From Peredibacter sp045999315 (GTDB taxonomy: Bacteria > Bdellovibrionota > Bacteriovoracia > Bacteriovoracales > Bacteriovoracaceae): DNA of 64,000 bases. Position 1 is the first letter of the stretch, and every line of letters starts with the position of its first letter. A model generated the notes under the pieces. That model saw nothing but the letters and a program-made list of their open reading frames with translations. It was not told the origin of the DNA and searched no databases. A program made the translations under genes and the position numbers. The stretch lies in assembly GCF_045999315.1 (NCBI RefSeq), contig NZ_CP174607.1, forward strand, positions 744,001-808,000, read 5' to 3'. Shown in pieces: positions 52,332 to 62,021 of this stretch.

Positions 52332-54848
52332 TTGAATCCAAAGAACTATAAAGTAAAAATTAACAAACGAAAAACCGATAACTATAAGGTGAAGTCAAAC
52401 CTGTGGTTCGCCTTACTATTTTTAGTTGGCTGTAATAGTCCCATTGGAAATGGGGACATCACCGTTACGTTTAAAAACAATCCGGTCACTGATTCAACCT
52501 TGCAACCATTCATTCATCAAATCCCTTTCACAACTGGCACTGAAACAAACTACGTTCTGAGTGATGCAAGTAAGATTGAGATCAATGGAAACCTCGTTCG
52601 CTTAAAACCAAAAATTTTTATAGATCAAGATTCATCTCCAACGGGTTTTGGGAGTGGTCTTCTTCGAGGTGTGACATGGGACTCTACAAAAAATGTTCTT
52701 CGCTTGAATTCAACGACCAACATTTTCGAACACGGCATTGATTGGTCTCCCAAAATTGCAAATGTCATCGCCTACTATAAATTGGATAGGGCCAATTACA
52801 CCACCGCCTGGGCAGAATTAGAGGATAGTGGTCCCTACGCTCTACACGGAATTTCCTCAACCAGCTTTAGCAATGGTCCCGGAAAAATCAACGGCGCCGC
52901 CTATTTTGATGGAACAAGGTATGTAGGCACACCTGACTACGATCAATTAGAAGGTCATCAAAAATTCTCCATCGCCACTTGGGTGAGACCCACAAACTTA
53001 GCGGTCGGGATAGGCCAGGCCGTTGTTGCGAAAAGAAACGATTACAACAATGAGCAAAGTTTTGATTTTTTCTTCTATACCGGTAATAAACTTAACGTGG
53101 ACATTGATGGCGCTGACAACCGTTTTGAAAGTAGGTTCGTGTTTGAAAATGATAAATGGTATCACATCGTCGTCACTTTTGATGGGACACAGCCATCCAA
53201 TAATCGTGTCCGCCTCTATGTGAACGGACATCTCGATACGATTGCTACTGAAAACGCCACTGCTATTCCCAACTATAGCGCCTACCTCCTGTTTGGTAAC
53301 ATGGGCGGTGGCCCGTATGAATTTTATGGTCAAATTGATGAGGTCGTCTTCTGGAACGAAACTCTGAATTACGACGAAGTCATGTATATGTATGCCAAAC
53401 AAAGTCCCCAAATCGCGGGAGGTTTTGTCTCGCGAGTTTTTGACTCACAAGAAACCAGTCCAGTCTGGCCATATTTATCAGCGGTCACACCACTTCCCTT
53501 CAACAAAGAGATTCCGGGAACCAATGGCAGTGAATTGGCCACAAGCTATTCTGAAGTTTCACCAAATTTAATGAATGGCATTCTCTCTTATTGGAAACTC
53601 AATGAATTGGTAGACGGTGGTCCTAATAGCATCGTCGACTCTGTAGGAACAAATCACGGAACAATTTCTGGAACTTTGGAACTTGGCGACTACCGTGGGA
53701 TCTTCTCTCGTGCGACGTACTTCTCAGGAGGAAAAATCTCGGCCAATGGAGGCTTTTTAAATAACTTACCTGAATTTTCCATCTCAACATGGGTATCACC
53801 TTCTTATACGGTGAATGGAGGCGGAGGTAGCGAAGTATCCATCATCGGGAAAGATGAGCAAATTGAGATTGGAATTCAAAGCGGATATTTCTGCGCTAGA
53901 ACCGCCATAGATAACACCACGATATGTGCACCAACGACTGCGAATACAGGTGAATGGACACATGTTACGGTGACTGGAGACGCTTCTACATTCTCTCTCT
54001 ATGTAAATGGAGTTCTCGTTAATTCAACTCCTCACACTGGTCCCACTTATGGAGCGAATGCAAGTGACTTTAATATGGGCAGTGATGTTTGGACCATAGG
54101 ATCTGGTCGCTATGTTGGTTTAATGGATGAAGTAGCAGTGTGGAATCGGGCCCTAACTCCAAATGAAATTAAAAATCTTTATCGCCGAGGCGGGCAACAA
54201 CTTCTCTATCAAGTAAGAAGTTGCGCTAATCCGGACTGCTCAGACCAGGATGGAGCTTTTGGTCTTGGTTGGAAGGGTCCAAACGGAGATGAAATTTTTC
54301 ATTTCTCAGAAAACCATAATTCCAACCTTGGGTCTCTCCAAATTCCATTCTTAAACTTCGCTCCGGTCTCGCTTCCTAACCGCTATTTCCAATACAAGGT
54401 GGTCTTCACTTCCAATGATGTTAACAATCTCTGTGATTATGGATCGGGTCCTGCGATGTGCTCGCCAGAGTTAAAATCTATTACAGTTGGACCAAGCTAC
54501 ACAACATCTGCTCAAACCATTACCACAACACTTCCAGTGACTGCTCCTTACGAGAGTCTAAATTTAAATGGATTTGTGCAAACATTAGGGGCAAACGGTT
54601 GTGCTGGCCAGGCCCGATACTCTCTCTCTTCAGATGGAACAAACTTTTATTATCATGACGGTTCGAACTGGATTCAATCGAGTACTGATTGGGTAGAGGC
54701 CAATGATGCCATCTCTCTGGGACTGGTCTTTAATACATTCCCGACTGCCATTGGGACTGGAAACCTTTTTGTGAAGGCCCATTTGCAATCGAATGGTGCT
54801 CAAGCCTGTGAAATTGATAATCTTCAGATTTCGGGTATAAAACCCTAG
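52332..54848 (+). CDS. Large LamG-domain lipoprotein
   Basis: 838 residues. A TTG start gives an N-terminus with a lipobox (ALLFLVGCNS); an in-frame GTG at 52389 would give a more usual 15-residue signal, so the start is uncertain. Two concanavalin A/LamG domains are visible at about 150-345 (YYKLDRAN, FSIATWVRP, DEVVFWNETLNYDEVM) and 420-620 (SYWKLNEL, FSISTWVSP, DEVAVWNRALTPNEI). The last 200 residues form further beta domains. LamG modules bind carbohydrate or protein, so it is a likely surface adhesin. Confidence 0.82.
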   Translation: MNPKNYKVKINKRKTDNYKVKSNLWFALLFLVGCNSPIGNGDITVTFKNNPVTDSTLQPFIHQIPFTTGTETNYVLSDASKIEINGNLVRLKPKIFIDQDSSPTGFGSGLLRGVTWDSTKNVLRLNSTTNIFEHGIDWSPKIANVIAYYKLDRANYTTAWAELEDSGPYALHGISSTSFSNGPGKINGAAYFDGTRYVGTPDYDQLEGHQKFSIATWVRPTNLAVGIGQAVVAKRNDYNNEQSFDFFFYTGNKLNVDIDGADNRFESRFVFENDKWYHIVVTFDGTQPSNNRVRLYVNGHLDTIATENATAIPNYSAYLLFGNMGGGPYEFYGQIDEVVFWNETLNYDEVMYMYAKQSPQIAGGFVSRVFDSQETSPVWPYLSAVTPLPFNKEIPGTNGSELATSYSEVSPNLMNGILSYWKLNELVDGGPNSIVDSVGTNHGTISGTLELGDYRGIFSRATYFSGGKISANGGFLNNLPEFSISTWVSPSYTVNGGGGSEVSIIGKDEQIEIGIQSGYFCARTAIDNTTICAPTTANTGEWTHVTVTGDASTFSLYVNGVLVNSTPHTGPTYGANASDFNMGSDVWTIGSGRYVGLMDEVAVWNRALTPNEIKNLYRRGGQQLLYQVRSCANPDCSDQDGAFGLGWKGPNGDEIFHFSENHNSNLGSLQIPFLNFAPVSLPNRYFQYKVVFTSNDVNNLCDYGSGPAMCSPELKSITVGPSYTTSAQTITTTLPVTAPYESLNLNGFVQTLGANGCAGQARYSLSSDGTNFYYHDGSNWIQSSTDWVEANDAISLGLVFNTFPTAIGTGNLFVKAHLQSNGAQACEIDNLQISGIKP

Positions 54849-54909
54849 TCATTCACTCCGGATAACTTGTCTACCTTCAAAATATCCTGGAATGCGATAA
54901 AATTTCTAC

Positions 54910-55404
54910 ATGAGCATTCTTCAGTCTAAATTCACCAGAGCTATTCCGAGTCGAGAGAGTCGTGCTTTTCACATGGAACGTAATCGCATTTATACTCCGG
55001 ATAAGTTCCAAAATTATAATGACTGGTTTTATTTTATTCATGTTGATCCATTCACGCGCTGGATTCACGCTATTGGAATGGTGATTGGTGTTATTCTCTA
55101 CTATTTCTCGGCCTATGAATTATGGCTAACAGGATTTAGTTTTTCAGTTGTCGTAAAATTCTTAGTGGGTGTTTTCTTTTTCTACTTCTTACCTCTGATT
55201 AGCCACTACATCTATGATGGTGGAAGTGCCAAATCAACTCCAGATAGATTTCATTCCACCCTTATTCCCGTGATTCACATCAATCTTCTGACCCTGACCG
55301 GGCGATATGATAAATGGCTCAGGAAATTTATGGTGAAATATCCTTTTACTCGTGAGGCCTGGCAGCTTGAAGAAACCGAAGGAAATGAGCTTGTTCGAAA
55401 GTAA
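54910..55404 (+). CDS. Mpo1/DUF962-like membrane protein (cluster B, no. 1)
   Basis: 164 residues, with two or three membrane segments. RWIHAIGMVIG and PLISHYIYDGG resemble the His-containing motifs of the DUF962/Mpo1 family, whose yeast member is a fatty-acid alpha-dioxygenase. It is paralogous to the protein at 56383 (VILHCVGMLLG, PLVSHWIYDGI; both end near KYPFT). The match to Mpo1 is tentative. It overlaps the Rieske gene by 20 bases. Confidence 0.65.
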   Translation: MSILQSKFTRAIPSRESRAFHMERNRIYTPDKFQNYNDWFYFIHVDPFTRWIHAIGMVIGVILYYFSAYELWLTGFSFSVVVKFLVGVFFFYFLPLISHYIYDGGSAKSTPDRFHSTLIPVIHINLLTLTGRYDKWLRKFMVKYPFTREAWQLEETEGNELVRK

Positions 55405-56380
55405 TAACGTCGAAACTCAACCCCTTAAGGAAATGAATATCTTTAATAACTGGAACTCAGTTGTTGAGGCCTGGTATTGCGTTGGTGAAGAATCCGCTCT
55501 AAAAAATAACATCCTCTCCACTCAAGTAGGAAAACAGAAACTTGTGATCTTCAGGACAGAGTCTGGAAAGATCCATTGTTTGGACGCTTTCTGTTCTCAC
55601 ATGGGACTTAATCTCAGTCTAGGAACAGTGGTAAAAGAAGAAATTCGCTGCCATTTCCATCACTGGAGTTTCAAAGGCGATGGAACTTGTAGTAAGCAAA
55701 AGGACCTTAATTCCTACCCGGTGGAAGTTCGTTACGGTCTGATTTGGATTTGGGCAGGAAAAGAGGCCAGATACCCTCTTCCTCTTCATCAAGACCTTCT
55801 GGAGAACTACACCTTTAAAAAAGGCCCGCTCTACACCAGGCCTTCTCACCCCCATATTAGCCTTTTAAATGCATTGGATATTCAGCATGTAAACACTGTC
55901 CATGCTCTAGACTTGAATGTAACCGCCAATCACCATGAGGCCCCAGATCAGAGTTACATACACTATGACTTCGAGGGAAAATTTCTCACTAAAGAAAAGA
56001 TCTTTCTTACTGGTGGAGGTTATCGTTTTTCGGTTCGTTATGCTGGAGCAACGGTAGGATTCTTAAAAGCTCTGGAAGGAATTAAACTTTTCGGCATGAT
56101 TTCTTTTCCTACGATTTATGCGACTTTTGGCTATCGCCCAATCAATCATGATCAAACAGCCATTCAACCCATCTTTCTGACTCCCAAAAGAAAAGGTCTT
56201 TTAGGTTGGTTGAAATCCAAACTACATCTCTTTATGACTGAGATGATTTATAACCGTTTAAAGAATGAAGATGGTGAAATTTACGAGAATATTCGTTTCA
56301 ATCCTAACTTCACACCGGAAGATTCAAATATCGTCAGTTTTATCGCTCACGTAAACCGACTTCCTAAATCGAAATTTTAA
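55385..56380 (+). CDS. Rieske non-haem iron oxygenase (cluster B, no. 4)
   Basis: 331 residues from the ATG at 55385; other in-frame ATGs at 55352 and 55433 are possible. Rieske ligands are Cys70, His72, Cys89 and His92 (CSHMGLN, CHFHHW). The iron site is Asp165, His168 and His173 (LDIQHVNTVH) preceded by HPH. It is a close paralogue of the cluster A no. 3 and cluster B no. 5 proteins (shared FNNWNSV, GEIYENIRFNP). It is flanked on both sides by Mpo1-like genes on the same strand. Confidence 0.9.
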   Translation: MSLFESNNVETQPLKEMNIFNNWNSVVEAWYCVGEESALKNNILSTQVGKQKLVIFRTESGKIHCLDAFCSHMGLNLSLGTVVKEEIRCHFHHWSFKGDGTCSKQKDLNSYPVEVRYGLIWIWAGKEARYPLPLHQDLLENYTFKKGPLYTRPSHPHISLLNALDIQHVNTVHALDLNVTANHHEAPDQSYIHYDFEGKFLTKEKIFLTGGGYRFSVRYAGATVGFLKALEGIKLFGMISFPTIYATFGYRPINHDQTAIQPIFLTPKRKGLLGWLKSKLHLFMTEMIYNRLKNEDGEIYENIRFNPNFTPEDSNIVSFIAHVNRLPKSKF

Positions 56381-56382
56381 AA

Positions 56383-56790
56383 ATGAAAGTTACTAACACT
56401 CGCGAAGAAAGAAGCCAGAATATTCTTACGCTTCCTCCTGAGAAATTTGATTCATACTTTGATTATTACGTTTATATTCATCTAAATACCAATGTGGTCA
56501 TTCTTCATTGTGTCGGTATGCTTTTAGGATTTTTCTTCCTTGCCTTGACCATTATCAAGATGAGTTGGATTTATCTTCTTCTACATTTGTTCACCTTTAA
56601 CATTATTCCCCTTGTCTCCCATTGGATTTACGACGGGATCATGACTCCAACTGCAAGTGGAGCGCCCTTTATCAGCATCTGGTACGCGATTCGTATTAAC
56701 ATGTGGTATTTAACGGGAAGACAAAAAAAGATCGAACAACAATTTATCGAAAAGTATCCATTCACAGAAGCTTACTTTAGACAGAAGTAA
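56383..56790 (+). CDS. Mpo1/DUF962-like membrane protein (cluster B, no. 2)
   Basis: 135 residues with about three membrane segments. YVYIHLNTNVVILHCVGML and PLVSHWIYDG echo Mpo1 histidine motifs; ends KYPFTEAYF as its paralogue at 54910 ends KYPFTREAW. It starts two bases after the Rieske stop. Function unknown; lipid oxidation is a hypothesis. It overlaps the end of the convergent TauD-like gene by 14 bases. Confidence 0.65.
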   Translation: MKVTNTREERSQNILTLPPEKFDSYFDYYVYIHLNTNVVILHCVGMLLGFFFLALTIIKMSWIYLLLHLFTFNIIPLVSHWIYDGIMTPTASGAPFISIWYAIRINMWYLTGRQKKIEQQFIEKYPFTEAYFRQK

Positions 56791-57739
56791 ATTCGCCCTC
56801 TTCTGCCAAAGACACTAGAATCTTTCGCTTACCGAAGTAAGGATTTCTTCCATGAGCAGTCCTGGTATTATCGAGATAAAGAAGGTCCCCTTCCTGCCAA
56901 TTAAACTCCACCTGATTCTTCTCATAGGCATCCACGATCAGAGAAATGTCCTTATCACTTAAACGGTTTCTCATTCCTGTGGTGGCACTCATATCAAGAC
57001 CACCTGAGAGAAAACGGATAAGCTTAAAAATTGGAGTTATGAGTCGTCCCCAAATCCGTGAATGAACCTGAAAGAAATGAAACGAATTAAACCATGCCCC
57101 CGATTGATTCATGGCCGGTAGCTTGGTTTTTAAGATCACTGAACCATCAGTGAGCCACTCTGGTTCATAATGATTCTGACGACAGTATTCGTTCACCACC
57201 TCAGAGTCTGTGGTCTTAAAGACAAACTGCCAGGTACCCATCTTGATCATGGGATTGAAAATGCCTAAATATTTGCGGGCCACTGTATAGTTTTTGAGAT
57301 GACGATAATAGATGATCCCTTCATTCAAAAGTTTTGTACGGATGCTCTCTGGGACATCTTGAAAAACTTTTCTAATGTCAGCGATCGGAGTTTGTCCGCC
57401 TATCAAAGGAGCTGTCTCACAGTAAAAGAAAATTTTCTTTGGAAAGCGCTTTCGGTAGGCCATTTCTGAATGCATAGGTATTTTCAGAAAAAAAGGCATT
57501 TCGGTAGAAGAGTAAACATTAGACCCTAATTTTTTTCGCGGAGATGTTCCGCCGGTGTAATCCAGGAGATCTTTTTCAGAGACAATGGTTTTGATATATT
57601 CTTCCAATGAATCTCGAGATTTAATGGGAAAATTTCTCAAAAGAACCGCCGCATGATCACGAAAGAGAAATTCATTCTCTCTTATCCAAGTCTTATGATC
57701 TTTGATGGTCGAACCATCTACGACAAAAGGAAACGTCAT
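56777..57739 (-). CDS. TauD/TfdA-type Fe(II)/2-oxoglutarate dioxygenase
   Basis: 320 residues. The metal facial triad is visible as His and Glu in MHSEMAY and His in RTAHGRNP, and the 2-oxoglutarate-binding Arg is likely in the region after it (GKRKILVSL). GGQTPIADIRKVF is a conserved family stretch. It hydroxylates an unknown, probably carboxylated, substrate. It is the last gene of the five-gene minus operon and overlaps the YbhN-like gene by four bases. Confidence 0.88.
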   Translation of the reverse strand: MTFPFVVDGSTIKDHKTWIRENEFLFRDHAAVLLRNFPIKSRDSLEEYIKTIVSEKDLLDYTGGTSPRKKLGSNVYSSTEMPFFLKIPMHSEMAYRKRFPKKIFFYCETAPLIGGQTPIADIRKVFQDVPESIRTKLLNEGIIYYRHLKNYTVARKYLGIFNPMIKMGTWQFVFKTTDSEVVNEYCRQNHYEPEWLTDGSVILKTKLPAMNQSGAWFNSFHFFQVHSRIWGRLITPIFKLIRFLSGGLDMSATTGMRNRLSDKDISLIVDAYEKNQVEFNWQEGDLLYLDNTRTAHGRNPYFGKRKILVSLAEEGEFTSV

Positions 57740-58701
57740 TCGGATTTCTTCTTAAACTGTTTAATCTCTTCAATCGTTAGACTCTGCTTAAAAACGACGA
57801 TCATAAAAATGACGCCCAATAATATCTGAGGGCCAATGGTCGACATTCTCATGGCGGTCACAATGGAAATCATATCGTTTAGGGGAATCTCACCACTGAA
57901 GATAAGTGGGGCACCAACCTCTGCTAACCCTGAAGCACCAGGTGTCGGCATAAGTAACATGTACGACAAGAACAGCATCACTTGGCCAAATAAGAAATTC
58001 GGGGCCGAATAATACTGCATGCCTTCGTACATAATGAAAGAAACTGAGAGGAAGTTCATTAATAGAGTGATTAACATGATAGGAATCATCAAAACTTTTC
58101 CATTGGATAAGAGAGTTCTGATTTGACCTGTGAACTTATCTAGAAACTTCACCTCTTTAATAAATTTAAACGGCAAATAAGACAATATTACGAGACTTGC
58201 AAAATAAATCGCAATTCCAGTCAAAACCTGAAAGACCTTTTCTTGTAGGACAACGTTTTGTATTGGCCCCTGAATATTTAAACTAAAGATTGTAATAGTC
58301 GTGATGGCAGAGATAAGAATAATAGTAAATGAACGGACGAATGAAACGGAGAAAGACTCCACTAAAGGATGGCCTTTTCTATAATAGTACCATGCCATGG
58401 CCGGGGCCCCTAAAATCGCCATCGGAGAAATCCATGCGAATAAAAGATTCAAGGCAACGCCGCCAAAGCACTCTTCCCAACTAAAATTTAAGTTGAAGAC
58501 TTTTCCAATGAGTTTCATACGAAGCATATCAAAAAGATAAAGCAGAAGATTCACTAAAAAGATAAAGACGACATTCTTTTTAATAAGAAGAAAACTCAGA
58601 GTGTACGAGTTTCCCTGAAATTGATAAATAGCTCCACTGATCTTGTCTCCAAGCATAGTGAGAACCAGCATGATGAGAATCAGAAAGAGGATTTTTTTCA
58701 T
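57736..58701 (-). CDS. LPG-synthase TM/YbhN-like membrane protein
   Basis: 321-residue polytopic protein (about eight helices). Landmarks of the UPF0104 family are LNLLFAWISPMAILGAPAMAWYYYR region at about 90-115 and PTPGASGLAEVGAPL near 245. It lies directly after the Rieske stop with no gap. Members move or flip lipids, which fits a lipid-modifying operon. It is distinct from the ybhN-like gene at 34509. Confidence 0.85.
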   Translation of the reverse strand: MKKILFLILIMLVLTMLGDKISGAIYQFQGNSYTLSFLLIKKNVVFIFLVNLLLYLFDMLRMKLIGKVFNLNFSWEECFGGVALNLLFAWISPMAILGAPAMAWYYYRKGHPLVESFSVSFVRSFTIILISAITTITIFSLNIQGPIQNVVLQEKVFQVLTGIAIYFASLVILSYLPFKFIKEVKFLDKFTGQIRTLLSNGKVLMIPIMLITLLMNFLSVSFIMYEGMQYYSAPNFLFGQVMLFLSYMLLMPTPGASGLAEVGAPLIFSGEIPLNDMISIVTAMRMSTIGPQILLGVIFMIVVFKQSLTIEEIKQFKKKSE

Positions 58702-59796
58702 CTATGGGTCAGTAACTTCGTTTTCACCGATACGGCTTCTTGACCAAATGGAAGGTTTGATCACTCGGTTTACGAAGGAAATCCATCGGGCCGAAGCATT
58801 ATCAATTTCAGGCAGAAGGCCACTGTGATTAAACCGAAGATTCTTATAAATCACTCGCCCATCTTGAAAGGCAAGGAACCACATCAAGACCTTATGAACG
58901 CGAATGAGCGCCCATGAAAATAAATATCCATGAAGGCCTTTGCGCTTTTCAGTCACCATAATTGGCCAGACCACTGTTTCGCCTTTTTGGGTAAAGGTCT
59001 GTGAGAAAATAAAGTATCCACAGGGAAGCGGGAACTTTTTAAAGAGTTTAAGGTCTATCATGATAGTAAGAAGTCCCAGACATCCATCCACAAATAAGAC
59101 CGAACTCTTCCACTTATCGCCCAGGAAGAACTTTTGAATTTTACCTGAAAGTGTCTGATCGAGAACTTTCCCGGTGAAGGTCACTTTGAAGCGGGTGCCT
59201 TCTTCTTGGATGGCAACATCCAAATCCAGAGGAAGTTTATGAACTGAACGCATGTGTTGTTCATCAATCGAATTCATCATCGTGATATGAGGATGAGCAA
59301 TTCTGCGAAATGGACTGAGATCTGTAAAAAGAATTTCTTTGCCTTTCAGGTCATCAATTTCAAACACCGAACCTGAAGCTTCTTTATCTGAATAGACCCA
59401 AATAAATCCGTACTTCTCTTCAACTGGATATGAGTTTACCGATTTACCGTTCTCCACTTTCTTTTTAAGACAGGGAATATCAACACACTTTCCCTTCGAA
59501 TCAAATTGCCACTCGTGAAAGATGCAAGTGAGATTTTCCCCTTTAACTTTTCCTTCAGCGAGACTCATTCCCATGTGGGGACAAAACTTATCTAAGGCAT
59601 GCGCCTTGCCACTTTCAGTTCGATAAAGGGCAAGCTCATGGCCACAAATTTTAATCGGAAGGGCCTTGCCCTTTTTCAGTTCTTTGCTCTTACAAACGAC
59701 ATACCAGCCTTTCGCAACAACATCCCAGTTATTGAAAACCTTATGCGGGCGGATTGGTTGGGTCGTTTGATTAATTTCAAAAAGCATTTCTTTCAT
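58702..59796 (-). CDS. Rieske non-haem iron oxygenase (cluster B, no. 5)
   Basis: 364 residues. Rieske ligands are Cys72, His74, Cys91 and His94 (CPHMGMS, CIFHEW). The iron site is Asp178, His181 and His186 (IDEQHMRSVH) preceded by HPH. N-terminal KVFNNWDVVAKGWYVV and the DAF-36/Neverland-like spacing suggest a sterol- or polycyclic-lipid-type substrate; this is inference. ATGs at 59796 and 59787 are both possible starts. Upstream, 56 bases away, is the RND gene. Confidence 0.92.
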   Translation of the reverse strand: MKEMLFEINQTTQPIRPHKVFNNWDVVAKGWYVVCKSKELKKGKALPIKICGHELALYRTESGKAHALDKFCPHMGMSLAEGKVKGENLTCIFHEWQFDSKGKCVDIPCLKKKVENGKSVNSYPVEEKYGFIWVYSDKEASGSVFEIDDLKGKEILFTDLSPFRRIAHPHITMMNSIDEQHMRSVHKLPLDLDVAIQEEGTRFKVTFTGKVLDQTLSGKIQKFFLGDKWKSSVLFVDGCLGLLTIMIDLKLFKKFPLPCGYFIFSQTFTQKGETVVWPIMVTEKRKGLHGYLFSWALIRVHKVLMWFLAFQDGRVIYKNLRFNHSGLLPEIDNASARWISFVNRVIKPSIWSRSRIGENEVTDP

Positions 59797-59852
59797 GTAA
59801 CAAGTTTATCATGTGAGTACATGCACAAGGAGGCGGAAGGAAATACCTATGC

Positions 59853-62000
59853 TTATTGATCGGACTTGCGCGTGAGAAGACCTTTAAAACCGAAAAGATC
59901 TCCGACCAGATTAATAAAAAAGCCCAAGACGAAAAGAGTCCCTAGAATTTTCATTGGTTTAAGGGTTTGGAGAAGGAACATGGCACTGGCCATAATCATA
60001 ACCAGAGTCACCATAATACTGGCACGAGCACGACCTTCAATCCCTCTTTCCAAATTCTCGTCATCAGTCAGCATGTACTGAATGGCATTATCACCGGCCA
60101 GACCCACCATGACCGCCAGGAAAATGGAGGTAATAAGAGTCACAGGAATCTGAAATATACTAATGATCGTAAGAATAACCAAAGGCCCCATGAGAGAAGA
60201 TAGAACCACTGCCCAAAAGTGTTGAAGCTTTCTTACTGTCCATAAAAGATATGTAAGAATACCCACTACTAGAATAATACTTACTGCAAAACTTTCGATC
60301 ATTGTGCGAGAGATTTTTTCACCATACTCCAAATACACCACACGCTGGCCCGCAATTCGGCATTTGTCCTGACAAATGGGTAATATTTCATCTCGAAATT
60401 TTCTTAGTGAGTGAAGGTCTTGTTCCTTCAAATACAAAGGAACTCTTAAAGTGTCAGCGTTCGAATAGTATTTCTCCCATAACGGAGTCATACTCAGTTC
60501 GCGACGGATGAGCTCTTGCTTTAGAGGTGGAAAATCTCGGGTCCATTCCCGGGCCATCTCTTCCGGATCCTCTACTCTTGAGACCATTGGGGAAGATTTA
60601 ATCTTATTTAAAATCAATTCTTGATCAGAAATTGAAGGTCTACTCGGGAAATACAAATAGACCTGACCTTGCCACCCAAATTTCTTCTGGAAGTCTTCAT
60701 ATCCCACTCTCATCACATGGTCTTTGGGAAGATTGAGAACTGGCGAGTCCTGATCATTCAAGAAAAAGAAAGCAGGAACTGAAACCACCATAAGTGCCAT
60801 GAGAAGCTTTAAACACCATCCAGGAAGATTAAATTCTTCAATTTTCTGTGCCCACTTACTACTCAGGGCCTTCTTAGGATTGACCCAAACTTTTTCTTTA
60901 TTAAGTAACTTTAAAAGGGCAGGTAACAAAAGGAACAACATCAACCACTCTGCGACTCCACCAATGGCGGCACCATTTCCAAAACGTTGAATGAGGGACA
61001 GGTCTGAGGTGTTTAGTGAAAGAAATCCTACGATGGTTGTAAGTGATGTGAAGAAACTCGGCCTAATTAATTTTTTGAGACTGTCCTGATAATTGCCAGT
61101 CATTTGATACTGAGTCACAAAAATAAAGTCCGCGGTTCCAGAGACAGCAGTCATCAAAAACAAATTATTAGTGAGAATATCTATTGGCATCCCAAACAGG
61201 GCCATAAGTCCATATAAGATAATTCCAGAACCAACCAGAGTCAGAATAAGATATCCTCCACTCCTCCAGGTTCCATAAACTACTCGCATAAAAAGTAAAA
61301 TCACAAGCAAGACTAGCATGCTATAAATACTGTCCCTCTGCATGATTTTTCTAAAGTAGTAACGAGAAGTGGCCAGGCCCAAATAGCGGACCTTAACGTC
61401 TTTAAACTCTTTCTTGGTAAAAGTATCCGTATGATCCATTAAGCTTTGGATCTCTTTTAAGTTAGCGCCACTATTTGTAAATGAAACGTCGAAAACCAGG
61501 TCCTTGCTACCACTTTTAGAAACAAGATGCCGAAAGAATGATTCTTTAAATACTTCTGAAAGATGAAACTCTGATTGTGGATCAAGCGTACATGGATCAT
61601 TCAAGGTCTTCGGATACCAGAGTTTTCCATCCTGCATTTTTGGGGCACGAAGGGACCAAAGAGAAGTAACATTTTTAATGTCTGCAAGCCGGTTGAGTTC
61701 ACGGCTCCAGTTGAGAAGTTTGCAGACTTCGCCAGACTTCGGGATGTCGCTAAAATTAAAAGCGACCAAAACCTGTGCCTGATCGCCGTAATATTCCTTC
61801 ATCTCAAAAAGATCAATGCTACTTTGAAAATTTGAATCATAGACATCATAGATGTCCAATTCTAGTTTGGTGAATTTCAATCCCCAAGCACAGATACCGA
61901 TGACTAAGGCGAAAAAGGCAACAGTGAGGCCCGCTCTTTTTTGCACAAAGAGGAGAACACATTGAAAAAGCGCTGATGGATCAGAGAATGGTTTCTTCAC
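59853..62000 (-). CDS. RND/MMPL superfamily transporter
   Basis: 715-residue integral membrane protein with 12 predicted helices in two sets (one near 20-40 and five at 215-365; one near 392-412 and five at 565-710), each preceding helices separated by periplasmic loops of about 170 and 150 residues. It resembles the sterol-sensing-domain type RND family that moves hopanoids, carotenoids or lipids to the outer membrane. It starts at GTG. It lies 21 bases after the nitroreductase-like stop. Confidence 0.85.
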   Translation of the reverse strand: MKKPFSDPSALFQCVLLFVQKRAGLTVAFFALVIGICAWGLKFTKLELDIYDVYDSNFQSSIDLFEMKEYYGDQAQVLVAFNFSDIPKSGEVCKLLNWSRELNRLADIKNVTSLWSLRAPKMQDGKLWYPKTLNDPCTLDPQSEFHLSEVFKESFFRHLVSKSGSKDLVFDVSFTNSGANLKEIQSLMDHTDTFTKKEFKDVKVRYLGLATSRYYFRKIMQRDSIYSMLVLLVILLFMRVVYGTWRSGGYLILTLVGSGIILYGLMALFGMPIDILTNNLFLMTAVSGTADFIFVTQYQMTGNYQDSLKKLIRPSFFTSLTTIVGFLSLNTSDLSLIQRFGNGAAIGGVAEWLMLFLLLPALLKLLNKEKVWVNPKKALSSKWAQKIEEFNLPGWCLKLLMALMVVSVPAFFFLNDQDSPVLNLPKDHVMRVGYEDFQKKFGWQGQVYLYFPSRPSISDQELILNKIKSSPMVSRVEDPEEMAREWTRDFPPLKQELIRRELSMTPLWEKYYSNADTLRVPLYLKEQDLHSLRKFRDEILPICQDKCRIAGQRVVYLEYGEKISRTMIESFAVSIILVVGILTYLLWTVRKLQHFWAVVLSSLMGPLVILTIISIFQIPVTLITSIFLAVMVGLAGDNAIQYMLTDDENLERGIEGRARASIMVTLVMIMASAMFLLQTLKPMKILGTLFVLGFFINLVGDLFGFKGLLTRKSDQ

Positions 62001-62021
62001 TCCCTAAATTATCAACTGGAT

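Noticed and set aside
52332..54848. LamG protein as a sialidase or glycosidase
   Set aside because: Only binding-type LamG modules are visible; no catalytic domain or Asp-box repeats were found.
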